NCBI RefSeq assembly: GCF_020149935.1
Contig: NZ_CP083757.1
Location: 1,426,001 to 1,490,000, forward strand
Reading direction: 5' to 3'
Origin: Marinilongibacter aquaticus
Lineage (GTDB): Bacteria > Bacteroidota > Bacteroidia > Cytophagales > Spirosomataceae
DNA: 64,000 nt
Shown here: in pieces, positions 52,291 through 60,589 of the stretch
Numbering within the stretch: the stretch's first letter is position 1
Layout: each line of letters opens with the position of its first letter
Notes under the pieces: generated by a model
The model's input: only the letters and a program-made list of their open reading frames with translations
Told to the model about the DNA's origin: nothing
Databases searched by the model: none
Position numbers and translations under genes: made by a program

Positions 52291-53808
52291 ATGAAAACTG
52301 ATAAGCTCATACTTTGGCTACTGATTGCGGCCAAGTTTGTATTGCAATTTGTATTGATTGATTCCGGCTACGAACTGCACAGAGACGAGTACCTGCACCT
52401 CGATCAAGCCCATCATTTGGCTTGGGGCTACCTCTCCGTTCCGCCATTTACTTCCTGGATTTCGTGGATTATCCTGCAATTGGGCAATTCCGTTTTTTGG
52501 GTGAAATTCTTCCCTGCACTTTTTGGAGCACTGACATTGTATGTTGTGTGGAAAGCAACAGAAGCCTTGGGCGGTGGCCTTTTCGCCAAAACTTTGGCAG
52601 GCATGTGCATACTCTTTTCGGTTTTGCTGCGGTTGAATACCCTTTTCCAACCCAATTCGCCCGATGTGCTGGCTTGGACAAGTGCACTTTACTTTTTCAT
52701 TCTCTACATCAAAACCAAGCAAGGCAAATGGCTTTACCTGATGGCCCTCGTTTTTGCCTTCGGTTTTTTAAACAAATACAACATTCTTTTCCTCGCTTTG
52801 GGCCTTTTGCCAGCCATACTCCTGTCTCCACAGAAAAAATTACTGACCAAAAAGGAGTTCTACCTCGCTCTACTTTTGGCCTTTTTGCTCGTACTGCCGA
52901 ATGTCATCTGGCAAATCGTCAATAATTTCCCCGTTTTACATCACATGCGTGTACTCTCCGAAACCCAATTGGTCAATGTCGACCTTACCGGTTTTGTGGT
53001 CAGTCAGATTTATTTTTTCGTCGGAGGAATCTTCGTCCTTTTCGCCGGATTTTACTCGCTTTGGGGCTACAAAGAATTTCGTCCTTACCGCCTTTTGTTT
53101 TGGCTTTTCGTGTTTACAATGGGGCTTTATGTCTGGTTCAAAGCCAAGGATTATTATACCATTGGTCTCTACCCGATATACCTGGCCTTTGGATCGGTTT
53201 TTCTAGAAAATGCACTCAAATCTTCACGGGGCCTGTGGCTAAAAGTACCTTTACTGGCACTACCCGTTTTGTTTTTTATACTCATCTCGAAATTTGCATT
53301 TCCCAACAGAACGCCCGAATACATCGAAGCCCACCACGACCGCTACCTTAAAATGGGTATGTTGCGTTGGGAAGACGGAAAAGAACACAAAATGCCTCAA
53401 GACTTTGCAGACATGCTCGGTTGGAAAGAATTAGCCGAAAAGGTAGATCGAGCTTACAGCTCCATTCAAAATCCAGGAGCTACCTTGGTATTGTGCGACA
53501 ATTATGGCCAAGCTGGGGCAATCAATTACTATTCTAAATTGGGCATTCGGGCGGTCACTTTCGAAGCAGATTACATGAATTGGTTTGACCTTTCGCAACC
53601 TTATAAAAACTTGATACGTGTAAAAAATGGAAGCGAAAGAGAGCGTGAAATGGAAAAAACCAGTCCGTATTTTACCAAAGCATTTATTGCCGACTCCATA
53701 AGCAACGACAATGCAAGAGAATTTGGCACACTCATTTTCGTGTTTGAAAACGCACAGATCGATGTGAACAAACGCGTGGCAAGCGAGATTGAATCTGTAC
53801 GCTGGTGA
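52291..53808 (+). CDS. GT-C glycosyltransferase, GT39/ArnT-like
   Basis: The 505-residue integral membrane protein has about ten hydrophobic segments. The first loop carries YELHRDEYLHLDQ, where the acidic D-E of GT-C enzymes sits, followed by PPFTSWISW. A soluble C-terminal part (about 350-505) faces the periplasm. Members move a sugar from a polyprenyl carrier to protein or lipid A. The acceptor is unknown. It starts 57 bases after the oxidase gene. Confidence 0.83.
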   Translation: MKTDKLILWLLIAAKFVLQFVLIDSGYELHRDEYLHLDQAHHLAWGYLSVPPFTSWISWIILQLGNSVFWVKFFPALFGALTLYVVWKATEALGGGLFAKTLAGMCILFSVLLRLNTLFQPNSPDVLAWTSALYFFILYIKTKQGKWLYLMALVFAFGFLNKYNILFLALGLLPAILLSPQKKLLTKKEFYLALLLAFLLVLPNVIWQIVNNFPVLHHMRVLSETQLVNVDLTGFVVSQIYFFVGGIFVLFAGFYSLWGYKEFRPYRLLFWLFVFTMGLYVWFKAKDYYTIGLYPIYLAFGSVFLENALKSSRGLWLKVPLLALPVLFFILISKFAFPNRTPEYIEAHHDRYLKMGMLRWEDGKEHKMPQDFADMLGWKELAEKVDRAYSSIQNPGATLVLCDNYGQAGAINYYSKLGIRAVTFEADYMNWFDLSQPYKNLIRVKNGSEREREMEKTSPYFTKAFIADSISNDNAREFGTLIFVFENAQIDVNKRVASEIESVRW

Positions 53809-53855
53809 TTCCGCCATTAATCCGCAGCCTTAGCTGTATTTTGGCCAGTCTTTGC

Positions 53856-53863
53856 TAATTTTG
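53856..53863 (+). promoter_or_regulatory. Putative -7 promoter element of the CCA enzyme gene
   Basis: TAATTTTG matches TAnnTTTG and ends 23 bases before the TTG start. A CTG lies 19 bases upstream in place of TTG. Confidence 0.4.
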
Positions 53864-53886
53864 CAGCCCAACGTCAAAATGCATCC

Positions 53887-55341
53887 TTGAATTTCACAGA
53901 ACAGCTCAAAAAACAGGAATTATTTTCGATCATAGGCCAAGCCGCAGACGCACTAGACCAAGAAGCCTATGTGGTGGGTGGGTATGTCCGCGATCTTTTT
54001 CTGCAAAGAGAAAACAAAGACATCGATGTGGTATGCTTAGGCTCTGGCATTGCCTTGGCCGAAAAAGTAGCCGAAAAGCTGGGAAACAACTTCAAGGTCA
54101 ATGTATTTAAAAGTTTCGGCACGGCTCAAATTCCGCACCCCGAATTTGATTTGGAATTTGTAGGAGCCCGAAAGGAATCTTACCGAGCCGATTCTCGAAA
54201 ACCAATCGTAGAGGACGGCAGCATTGCAGACGACCAGAATCGTCGAGATTTCACGATAAACGCCATGGGCATTTGTCTCAATGGCAATCGTTTTGGCGAA
54301 TTGCTCGATCCCTTCGATGGCCAAGGCGATTTAAAAAAAGGCCTGATCCGTACACCGCTCGATCCTGAAATAACCTTTTCCGATGACCCTCTGCGAATGA
54401 TGCGGGCCATTCGTTTTGCCACGCAATTGGAATTTGATATTGATGGACCTACTTTTTCGGCCATTGCGAAAATGAAAGACCGCATCAGTATCGTTTCTCA
54501 AGAACGCATTACCGACGAATTGAACAAAATCATTCTGGCCAAAACACCCTCTTATGGTTTTAAACTGCTCGAAAGTGTGGGGCTTCTCGAGATTATTTTT
54601 CCAGAATTGGTAGCCCTGAAAGGAGTGGAATATAAAGACGGGAAAGGACATAAAGACAATTTCTACCACACCCTGCAGGTATTGGACAACATCACCGAAT
54701 TTACCGATGATTTGTGGGTTCGCTGGGCGGCTATTTTGCACGATATCGCCAAACCAGCGACCAAACGTTTTCACAAAAAAGCAGGCTGGACATTCCACGG
54801 GCATGAAGAAATGGGCAGCCGGTGGGTGAAAGGTATTTTCCGAAAAATGAAATTGCCTTTGGATCAAAAAATGCGTTCGGTGAAAAACTTGGTTCGTTTG
54901 CACCTGCGTCCTATTGCTTTGGCCCAAAAAGGCGTGACGGACTCTGCCCTGCGTAGACTTTTGGTTGAAGCGGGCGACGATATCGAAAACCTGCTCAAGC
55001 TCTGCCGTGCCGACATCACATCAAAGGATATGTCTCGCGTGCGTAAATACTTGGCCAATTTCGATCGCGTAGAAGAACTGCTCATCGAACTCGAAGCCAA
55101 AGACAAACTGCGTAGTTTTCAACCCGTTATCACAGGCGAAATCATCATGAAAGTTTTTGACATTCCGCCTTCACGAGAAGTCGGTATTATAAAATCGGCC
55201 ATTCGCGAAGCCGTAATCGACGGAATCGTACCCAATGAAATGAAGGCTGGATACCAATTCATTATCGAAGAAGGCAAAAAGCTCGGTTTCACGCCCGTTT
55301 GTAGTGTAGAGGAGATTGAAATCAACCAATCTCCCCAATAA
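53887..55341 (+). CDS. CCA tRNA nucleotidyltransferase with HD domain
   Basis: The 484 residues add or repair the CCA end of tRNA. The nucleotidyltransferase head has YVVGGYVRDLFLQRENKDIDVV with G-G and D-x-D, then RRDFTINAMG, DPLRMMRAIRFATQL and a C-terminal HD domain (ILHDIAKPATK, HGHEEMGS). The frame has no ATG near its start: TTG at 53887 gives M-N-F-T-E, which fits relatives that start MNF. An ATG at 53879 is out of frame and stops after three codons. A -7 element just upstream leaves a very short leader. Confidence 0.92.
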   Translation: MNFTEQLKKQELFSIIGQAADALDQEAYVVGGYVRDLFLQRENKDIDVVCLGSGIALAEKVAEKLGNNFKVNVFKSFGTAQIPHPEFDLEFVGARKESYRADSRKPIVEDGSIADDQNRRDFTINAMGICLNGNRFGELLDPFDGQGDLKKGLIRTPLDPEITFSDDPLRMMRAIRFATQLEFDIDGPTFSAIAKMKDRISIVSQERITDELNKIILAKTPSYGFKLLESVGLLEIIFPELVALKGVEYKDGKGHKDNFYHTLQVLDNITEFTDDLWVRWAAILHDIAKPATKRFHKKAGWTFHGHEEMGSRWVKGIFRKMKLPLDQKMRSVKNLVRLHLRPIALAQKGVTDSALRRLLVEAGDDIENLLKLCRADITSKDMSRVRKYLANFDRVEELLIELEAKDKLRSFQPVITGEIIMKVFDIPPSREVGIIKSAIREAVIDGIVPNEMKAGYQFIIEEGKKLGFTPVCSVEEIEINQSPQ

Positions 55342-55343
55342 TT

Positions 55344-56165
55344 TCAATCCAATTGAAAAGCAAAAGGTAGTGTAAACCAAACCGGAACGCTCTTTCCGTT
55401 TTGCCGGCCCGGATTCCATTTCGGCATGGATTTTATCACCCGAATGGCCTCATCGTCGCAACCAAAACCCACACTTTTCAAAACAGAAATGCGTGATATT
55501 TGACCATCCTTTTCAACTGCGAATTTCACATACACTTTGCCCGAAACATTCGCTCTCTGGGCCGCATTAGGATATTTCATGTGTTCTGAAATAAACGCAT
55601 ACATGGCTTTTACCCCACCCGGAAATTCGGGCATTTGCTCAACAGCCACAAAAGTCTTGCTCTCTTCCGTTTCTTCCAAACCTATGACTTCGGTTACTTT
55701 GGTAGGTAAAGGTGGCGGTGCTGAAAACATGTTCACCACTTCTTCTCCTTCCCGCGTTTCATTCGAGATACGAACACCGTGCAATTGGTCCAAACTTGGA
55801 GGAGTCACTTCTTCGAAAACGGTCTCGTCGGCCTTGGGTTCAGGAGGCAAAAATGTGATTGTTTCTTCTTGCACCACAGATTTCTCTTCCACGGGCGGAG
55901 GCGGAACAATTGGAGGCTCATCTTCTGGCTCATCCGGTTCATTCCAATCCTCTAATGTCGTTTCTATTCCGTAATTCTTTTCCACTGGTTTTGTACCATG
56001 GTGTACAAAGGTCCACGCTCCTCCGAAAAGCAACAAAATCGAACCAACACCCCACAAAAAGGCCATTTTCAAATACTCGGAATATTCCTGCCGCAAAGCA
56101 AAAGCTCCATATTCCTTATTTCTTTTTTCAAAGACGATGTCGTCCAAACTAATTTTCGTTTTCAT
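55344..56165 (-). CDS. TonB-family energy transducer
   Basis: This 273-residue protein has a cytosolic N-terminus (ISLDDIVFEKRNKEYGAFAL), a transmembrane helix at about 34-53, a Pro- and Glu-rich periplasmic span (about 70-160, with PPIVPPPPVEEK), and a TonB C-terminal domain (about 185-273, FPGGVKAMYAFISEHMKYP to VPVWFTLPFAFQLD). It couples inner-membrane energy to outer-membrane receptors. The start at 56165 is chosen because the family N-terminal motif starts there; the frame runs further upstream. ExbD lies 5 bases upstream in the same operon. Confidence 0.9.
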   Translation of the reverse strand: MKTKISLDDIVFEKRNKEYGAFALRQEYSEYLKMAFLWGVGSILLLFGGAWTFVHHGTKPVEKNYGIETTLEDWNEPDEPEDEPPIVPPPPVEEKSVVQEETITFLPPEPKADETVFEEVTPPSLDQLHGVRISNETREGEEVVNMFSAPPPLPTKVTEVIGLEETEESKTFVAVEQMPEFPGGVKAMYAFISEHMKYPNAAQRANVSGKVYVKFAVEKDGQISRISVLKSVGFGCDDEAIRVIKSMPKWNPGRQNGKSVPVWFTLPFAFQLD

Positions 56166-56170
56166 AATTT

Positions 56171-56659
56171 TCAATTTTGGGTAATGGATTGATACAAAGA
56201 CAATTCTTTCGGAGACAAATCGACAAGGGCCGACTTCATTCCTCCCACAATGGCCAATTCGTCCAGCATATCGACCGTATTTTTCCAAGTGGCCTTATCA
56301 GTAGCCTTTAAAATGACGGTGAAGTGCTCTGGATTTTTGGCTTCGTTTCTTTTTTCGGTCAAAACCTTTCGTATTCCCCAGGCACTGTAATCACTGGAAT
56401 GGAAATCGGTACTGTTCAAATCGCTCAAAGGTTTTTGATACCAATACAAGCGATCGTTTTCTCCGAGCAAAACCGTCAGAGAATTGCTGTTCTTAATTGG
56501 GCTGGTATTTTTTTCTGATTGTTTGGGCGTGGCAAACCGCATGACATTGGCCTTGGTAAATGTGGTGGTATAGATAAAGAAAGTAATGAGCAAAAAGCCA
56601 AGGTCTACCAGGGGTGTCATATCGGGTTTCTTACCCTTTGCTGTATTCATTTCTGCCAT
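56171..56659 (-). CDS. ExbD/TolR-family biopolymer transporter
   Basis: The 162 residues have a single transmembrane helix following PDMTPLVDLGFLLITFFIYT, where the Asp in PLVDL is the proton-motive residue of ExbD. A periplasmic domain follows. Start at 56659 (MAEMNTAKGKK) gives the standard N-terminus; the long upstream extension of the frame has no homology. It precedes tonB by five bases. No exbB lies in the window, so the motor partner must be elsewhere. Confidence 0.9.
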   Translation of the reverse strand: MAEMNTAKGKKPDMTPLVDLGFLLITFFIYTTTFTKANVMRFATPKQSEKNTSPIKNSNSLTVLLGENDRLYWYQKPLSDLNSTDFHSSDYSAWGIRKVLTEKRNEAKNPEHFTVILKATDKATWKNTVDMLDELAIVGGMKSALVDLSPKELSLYQSITQN

Positions 56660-56956
56660 AGTTTTAGCGTTTAAATTGAACAATGCAAGGCCTATCGGCC
56701 TATGGCCGAAAAGCATTGAAACATGAAGACATCTGCATACACGAAAAATTAACTTTGGGGCAAAAGTGCTTTGCAAAAAGAAGAGACTTTGGGTTCGCGT
56801 CAGTCCAAAACCCTCCTGTTTCAAAACCTTGCCCAGTACAAGTCAAAATGGGTTTCGCGAAAACCCTTGAAGCTTTGATTTCGGTGTAACAACCGAAGTA
56901 TCGATAGACGAATATAGAAAGATTTTACTTTATAACTAAAAATTTAGTTATAAAAA
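56660..56956. other. Intergenic region upstream of exbD
   Basis: These 297 bases lie between DUF2851 and exbD, both on the minus strand. Short open frames here have no recognisable homology. No clear TAnnTTTG element is seen on the minus strand, so exbD may use another promoter type or be read through from DUF2851. The only structured element is the palindrome at 56929-56954. Confidence 0.5.
56929..56954. repeat. Perfect AT-only palindrome just after the DUF2851 stop
   Basis: TTTATAACTAAA (56929-56940) and TTTAGTTATAAA (56943-56954) form a perfect 12-base inverted repeat with an AA spacer. It begins two bases past the stop of DUF2851 (read on the minus strand) and could act as a weak terminator or a protein-binding operator for the following exbD-tonB. 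Confidence 0.6.
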
Positions 56957-58231
56957 TTATGTTTTAAGAATCGCATGGCCAATACTGCAATCGAGGCACT
57001 TTTTAGGCCTACAAAATTCATTGAAAAGCTCGATGCTCCCTTGGCTATCCGACATGTTTTCTATCCGTAAATCCTGACTTGCCCAGAAACGCGTAATCTT
57101 GTTTTTCTCTGCCGGGATAGACTCCAAAACTGCGATTGCCCGATCCACAAATTGAGGAGAATCGATGTATTTGCCGTACGCAACCCAAATGGGGACAAGG
57201 GCGTTAATAATCAAACTCTCCGCCGAATTTCTACCAATACCTTGCAGTGCTGTGGCACTGGCCTTTCCAAAAGCATAATGCTGCTGCCAATATGCACTTG
57301 TAGGTTGGCGAATAAGCCGATTGAGCGTTTTGAAGTCTTTCGTCTCAATAAGCAGATCAAAAAGTGAAGGACGGTTGTGCAGAAAACCGATCAGTTCAGC
57401 CAAACGCAAAGTGGGGAAATTTCCAGGTCGTGTACGTAAAAATTGCCATTCACTCACAGACATTCCTTTTGCCTTAAGCTCATGTTTCTTTTCCAGAAAA
57501 TCATATTCTCTTTTCAGTTGCCAAGCGTAACTATCGCTGGATTGCCGCAAAAAGCCCGCCATTCCGAAAAGTAAAGCTTCAAGTGACTCGACCTGCAAAC
57601 TGTATTTTTTCACCAATTTGAAAGGAACAGCCTCAGCGAGTCTCAAAAAGGCCGCATTGTTCAATTTGAACCCAAAATGCATGGCCACTGTCTGGTACGC
57701 CGTTTCTTCCCAATCGCCCAAATTTTTATTCAGCCGGACACTCACCTCCTCAGCCTTGCGTTGCAAGCGTTGCATCAAGGCCCGATCAAGCATAGTCAAT
57801 TTTTTGATTTCGGATACGGAGGAAAAGTAGTTCTCGCACGCAATTTTCCCCATAGAAGCCAATAGCTGACGATAGCGATTGAGGTGCTTTTTATCCGCAA
57901 AATCAGACAATTGAAGCGTGGGCACAAGTTTGCCTTGCTCATTGTACACTTCGAGATCATGCTGCCAAACCACATGCAGAATAACCGAATTATAAGCTTG
58001 GTCTTTTTCGTGGCCATGCCTATTCCAATCCGAAGACCGCAAGTGAATTTCTACATTTCCGGCCCATTCCAAAGCACCGATACGCATACGGGCTTCTTTG
58101 AAATCCGGTCCCGAGTCCGTGTTCAGAAAGCCCGTTTTGTACAGCACAATAGGCTCTCCATCTGTACTTTTTAAGTTTTGGTGTTTAAATTGTGTGAATT
58201 TCCATAAAAAATGGAGGTAGTCTTCTTTCAT
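56957..58231 (-). CDS. DUF2851-family protein
   Basis: This 424-residue cytosolic protein matches DUF2851 of Bacteroidota: opening EDYLHFLWKFTQFKHQNLKS, then TGFLNTDSGPDFKEARMRI and WAGNVEIHLRSSDWNRHGHE, with Asp/Glu/Lys that could form a nuclease-like core. It ends in a Cys-containing tail (CRPKKCLDCSIG), a possible metal site. The biochemical role is unknown. Its ATG overlaps the pyrF stop (TAATG). Confidence 0.85.
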   Translation of the reverse strand: MKEDYLHFLWKFTQFKHQNLKSTDGEPIVLYKTGFLNTDSGPDFKEARMRIGALEWAGNVEIHLRSSDWNRHGHEKDQAYNSVILHVVWQHDLEVYNEQGKLVPTLQLSDFADKKHLNRYRQLLASMGKIACENYFSSVSEIKKLTMLDRALMQRLQRKAEEVSVRLNKNLGDWEETAYQTVAMHFGFKLNNAAFLRLAEAVPFKLVKKYSLQVESLEALLFGMAGFLRQSSDSYAWQLKREYDFLEKKHELKAKGMSVSEWQFLRTRPGNFPTLRLAELIGFLHNRPSLFDLLIETKDFKTLNRLIRQPTSAYWQQHYAFGKASATALQGIGRNSAESLIINALVPIWVAYGKYIDSPQFVDRAIAVLESIPAEKNKITRFWASQDLRIENMSDSQGSIELFNEFCRPKKCLDCSIGHAILKT

Positions 58232-59058
58232 TATTCAAGGTGCAGATCGAGCAGTGTTTCCATGGCAATTTGCAATTTTCTTGCCTCCTCACCAGCCTTT
58301 TCTGCAAAATCTTCCCCTTTACTCGCATAGATAATGCCGCGGGCACTGTTCACCAAAAGACCACACTGGGCATTCATACCGTAGCGGGCCACATCTTCCA
58401 AACTTCCCCCCTGTGCTCCCACTCCGGGCACGAGCAAAAAGTGATCTGGAATAAGCTTCCTGATTTCTTGCAAGGCTTCTGCTTTGGTGGCTCCTACCAC
58501 ATACATCATTTGATCTACACTGCCCCATTCACGCGAAAGCTTCAACACTTCTTCGTATACTTTTCCATTGGGTGTTTCGAGCAATTGGAAATTTGCCGCA
58601 CTCGGATTTGAAGTCAATGCCAAAAGCACAACCCACTTTCCTTCATAATTCAAAAAGGGCGAGACAGAATCCAGTCCCATATACGGGGCTACGGTAACCG
58701 AATCGAAATCCAAACCTGCAGCCTGCGGATCGAAAAAAGTGCGGGCATACAATCCAGATGTATTCCCAATATCTCCACGTTTTGCATCGGCTATGGTAAA
58801 ACAATGCTTAGGTATAAACTCAAGCGTTTTTTGCAAACTTTCCCAACCTTTAGGGCCCATGGCCTCGTAGAATGCAATATTGGGCTTATAGGCCACCGTA
58901 TAAGCCTCAGTCGCTTCGATTATCTGTTTGTTGAACGCAAAAACAGGATCTTTCTCCTTCAATAAATGCGTTGGAATTTTGTGCAAATCGGTATCCAATC
59001 CCACGCATAAAAATGATTTTTTCCTTTTGATCTCCGAGAAAAGTGCCTGTCTGTTCAT
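58231..59058 (-). CDS. pyrF: Orotidine-5'-phosphate decarboxylase
   Basis: This 275-residue enzyme makes UMP from OMP, the last de novo pyrimidine step. It has [13 protein letters not shown], the catalytic [13 protein letters not shown] (Lys and Asp), [14 protein letters not shown] and VPGVGAQGG. The length and order match the longer bacterial subfamily 2. It is first in a unit with DUF2851 (one-base overlap) and divergent from rfbC. Confidence 0.95.
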   Translation of the reverse strand: MNRQALFSEIKRKKSFLCVGLDTDLHKIPTHLLKEKDPVFAFNKQIIEATEAYTVAYKPNIAFYEAMGPKGWESLQKTLEFIPKHCFTIADAKRGDIGNTSGLYARTFFDPQAAGLDFDSVTVAPYMGLDSVSPFLNYEGKWVVLLALTSNPSAANFQLLETPNGKVYEEVLKLSREWGSVDQMMYVVGATKAEALQEIRKLIPDHFLLVPGVGAQGGSLEDVARYGMNAQCGLLVNSARGIIYASKGEDFAEKAGEEARKLQIAMETLLDLHLE

Positions 59059-59077
59059 TGTCCATTTTAAATTTTTA

Positions 59078-59085
59078 CAAAAATA
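59078..59085 (-). promoter_or_regulatory. Putative -7 promoter element of pyrF
   Basis: On the minus strand it reads TATTTTTG (TAnnTTTG), 19 bases before the start codon. Confidence 0.4.
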
Positions 59086-59128
59086 AGGGCTTTTAAAGAT
59101 TCTCCTTTTCGTGGCCGAAATAAGTCTC

Positions 59129-59136
59129 TATTTTTG
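59129..59136 (+). promoter_or_regulatory. Putative -7 promoter element of rfbC
   Basis: TATTTTTG matches TAnnTTTG and ends 26 bases before the chosen start codon at 59163. Its last base overlaps an upstream in-frame start at 59136, which is therefore unlikely. Confidence 0.45.
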
Positions 59137-59162
59137 TGGGCAATTGTACAAAAACAAAACGA

Positions 59163-59693
59163 ATGGAGTTTCGCAAAACCAAAATCGAGGGACTAATTGA
59201 AATAAAACCCAGAATTTTCACCGATTCGAGAGGCTATTTTTTCGAATCCTACCAATACGAACTTTTTAAAGCCAATGGCATTGCCGAGGTATTTGTACAA
59301 GACAATCAGTCCTTTTCGACCAAAGGTGTTCTACGCGGACTGCATTTGCAGAAAGCTCCCTACGCCCAAGGCAAATTGGTGCGTGTGATCAAAGGCAAGG
59401 TTTTGGATGTCGCCGTGGATGTGCGTGCAGGTTCACCTACTTTTGGTCAGTGGGAATCTGTTTTGCTGGATAGCGAGCAAAACAATATGTTTTATGTCCC
59501 TCCTGGCTTTTTGCATGGTTTTGCCACCATTGAAGACGCCATTTTTTCGTACAAATGCACCAATGTCTACCACCGCGAAAGTGAAGCGGGTGTACGTTGG
59601 GACGATCCAGATTTGGCCATCGATTGGGGTATCGAAAACCCGATTGTTTCTGAAAAAGATCAGGTTTTGCCGTTTTTGAAAGATTGGAAATAA
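59163..59693 (+). CDS. rfbC: dTDP-4-dehydrorhamnose 3,5-epimerase
   Basis: This 176-residue cupin enzyme makes the L-configured precursor of dTDP-rhamnose for cell-surface glycans. Motifs are FTDSRGYFFESYQ, QDNQSFSTKGVLRGLHLQ (the catalytic His is in this region), VLDVAVDVRAGSPTFGQW and YVPPGFLHGFAT. Start at 59163 gives MEFRKTKIEGL, the usual N-terminus. rfbA, rfbB and rfbD are not adjacent. Confidence 0.95.
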   Translation: MEFRKTKIEGLIEIKPRIFTDSRGYFFESYQYELFKANGIAEVFVQDNQSFSTKGVLRGLHLQKAPYAQGKLVRVIKGKVLDVAVDVRAGSPTFGQWESVLLDSEQNNMFYVPPGFLHGFATIEDAIFSYKCTNVYHRESEAGVRWDDPDLAIDWGIENPIVSEKDQVLPFLKDWK

Positions 59694-59762
59694 CAATTCC
59701 GGTAAGAGCTATTTACTCTTATCGAATTAAAGTTTGGCTGTAAAATTGGTGATAAAAATATA

Positions 59763-59786
59763 TGCATTGGCCAGAAAGCCAATGCA
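59763..59786 (-). terminator. Intrinsic terminator after rlmB
   Basis: A nine-pair perfect stem TGCATTGGC/GCCAATGCA with a CAGAAA loop. On the minus strand it is followed by a T-rich tail, so it serves the GWxTD-rlmB unit; on the plus strand no T-run follows. Confidence 0.75.
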
Positions 59787-59800
59787 CCTGTCTGCTTCAA

Positions 59801-60589
59801 TCAACCCCTTTGGCGGATTACCTCGTAAAGCAAAATACCCGTAGCCACCGACACGTTCAGTGATTCGATCTTACCCAACATGGGTATTTTTCCCAAGTAG
59901 TCGCATTTCCGAATCAAACTATCCGAAATCCCGTCTTCTTCAGAACCCATCACTACGGCCATTGGGCCAGAAAGATCGTGTGCTGTATAAAGCGTGTCCG
60001 TTTTTTCAGTACAACCAATTACGCGAAATCCGCTGTCTTGCAATTGCCCTACCGCCATGGTCAAGTCGTTTTCCTTGCATACCGGAATGTGGCTCAATGC
60101 ACCCGAAGACGTTTTCATCGCATCAGAGCCTATTTGTGCCGAACCCCGCGAGGGAATCACAATCGCATCCGCACCACAGGCCTCCGCCGTTCGGGCTATC
60201 GCTCCGAAATTACGGACATCGGTAATGCGATCAAGAAAGACGATCAAAGGTACTTTGCCTTTTTCATATGCATCGGCCACTACATTGCTCAAGCGAGCGT
60301 AGTTTACCGCCGACACAAAAGCCAACACACCTTGATGATTTTTGCGGGTAATGCGGTTCAGCTTTTCAAGCGGCACACGCTGAATAAAGACTTGTTTTTT
60401 ACGAGCCCATTGCTCGATTTCGGGATTGTCGAGATCTTTCAGCATCAAGACCTTGTCGACATCCTTTTCCGACTTCAGCAATTCCATTACCGACTGCACA
60501 CCAAATACAAAATCTTCTGCATTTACAGTTGATGTGGGCCGGGTAAAATGCTTGCCCCCTTTCACTCTAAAATTTTTCCTGTTCTCCAT
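59801..60589 (-). CDS. rlmB: 23S rRNA (guanosine-2'-O-)-methyltransferase, RlmB type
   Basis: This 262-residue SpoU/TrmH knot methyltransferase has an N-terminal substrate-binding domain (FVFGVQSVMELLKSEKDV) and motifs LDRITDVRNFGAIARTAEA, VMGSEEDGIS and IPMLGKIESLNVSVATGILL. It methylates G2251 in the peptidyl-transferase region. Its start overlaps the upstream GWxTD gene by 28 bases, so the two are tightly coupled. Confidence 0.92.
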   Translation of the reverse strand: MENRKNFRVKGGKHFTRPTSTVNAEDFVFGVQSVMELLKSEKDVDKVLMLKDLDNPEIEQWARKKQVFIQRVPLEKLNRITRKNHQGVLAFVSAVNYARLSNVVADAYEKGKVPLIVFLDRITDVRNFGAIARTAEACGADAIVIPSRGSAQIGSDAMKTSSGALSHIPVCKENDLTMAVGQLQDSGFRVIGCTEKTDTLYTAHDLSGPMAVVMGSEEDGISDSLIRKCDYLGKIPMLGKIESLNVSVATGILLYEVIRQRG

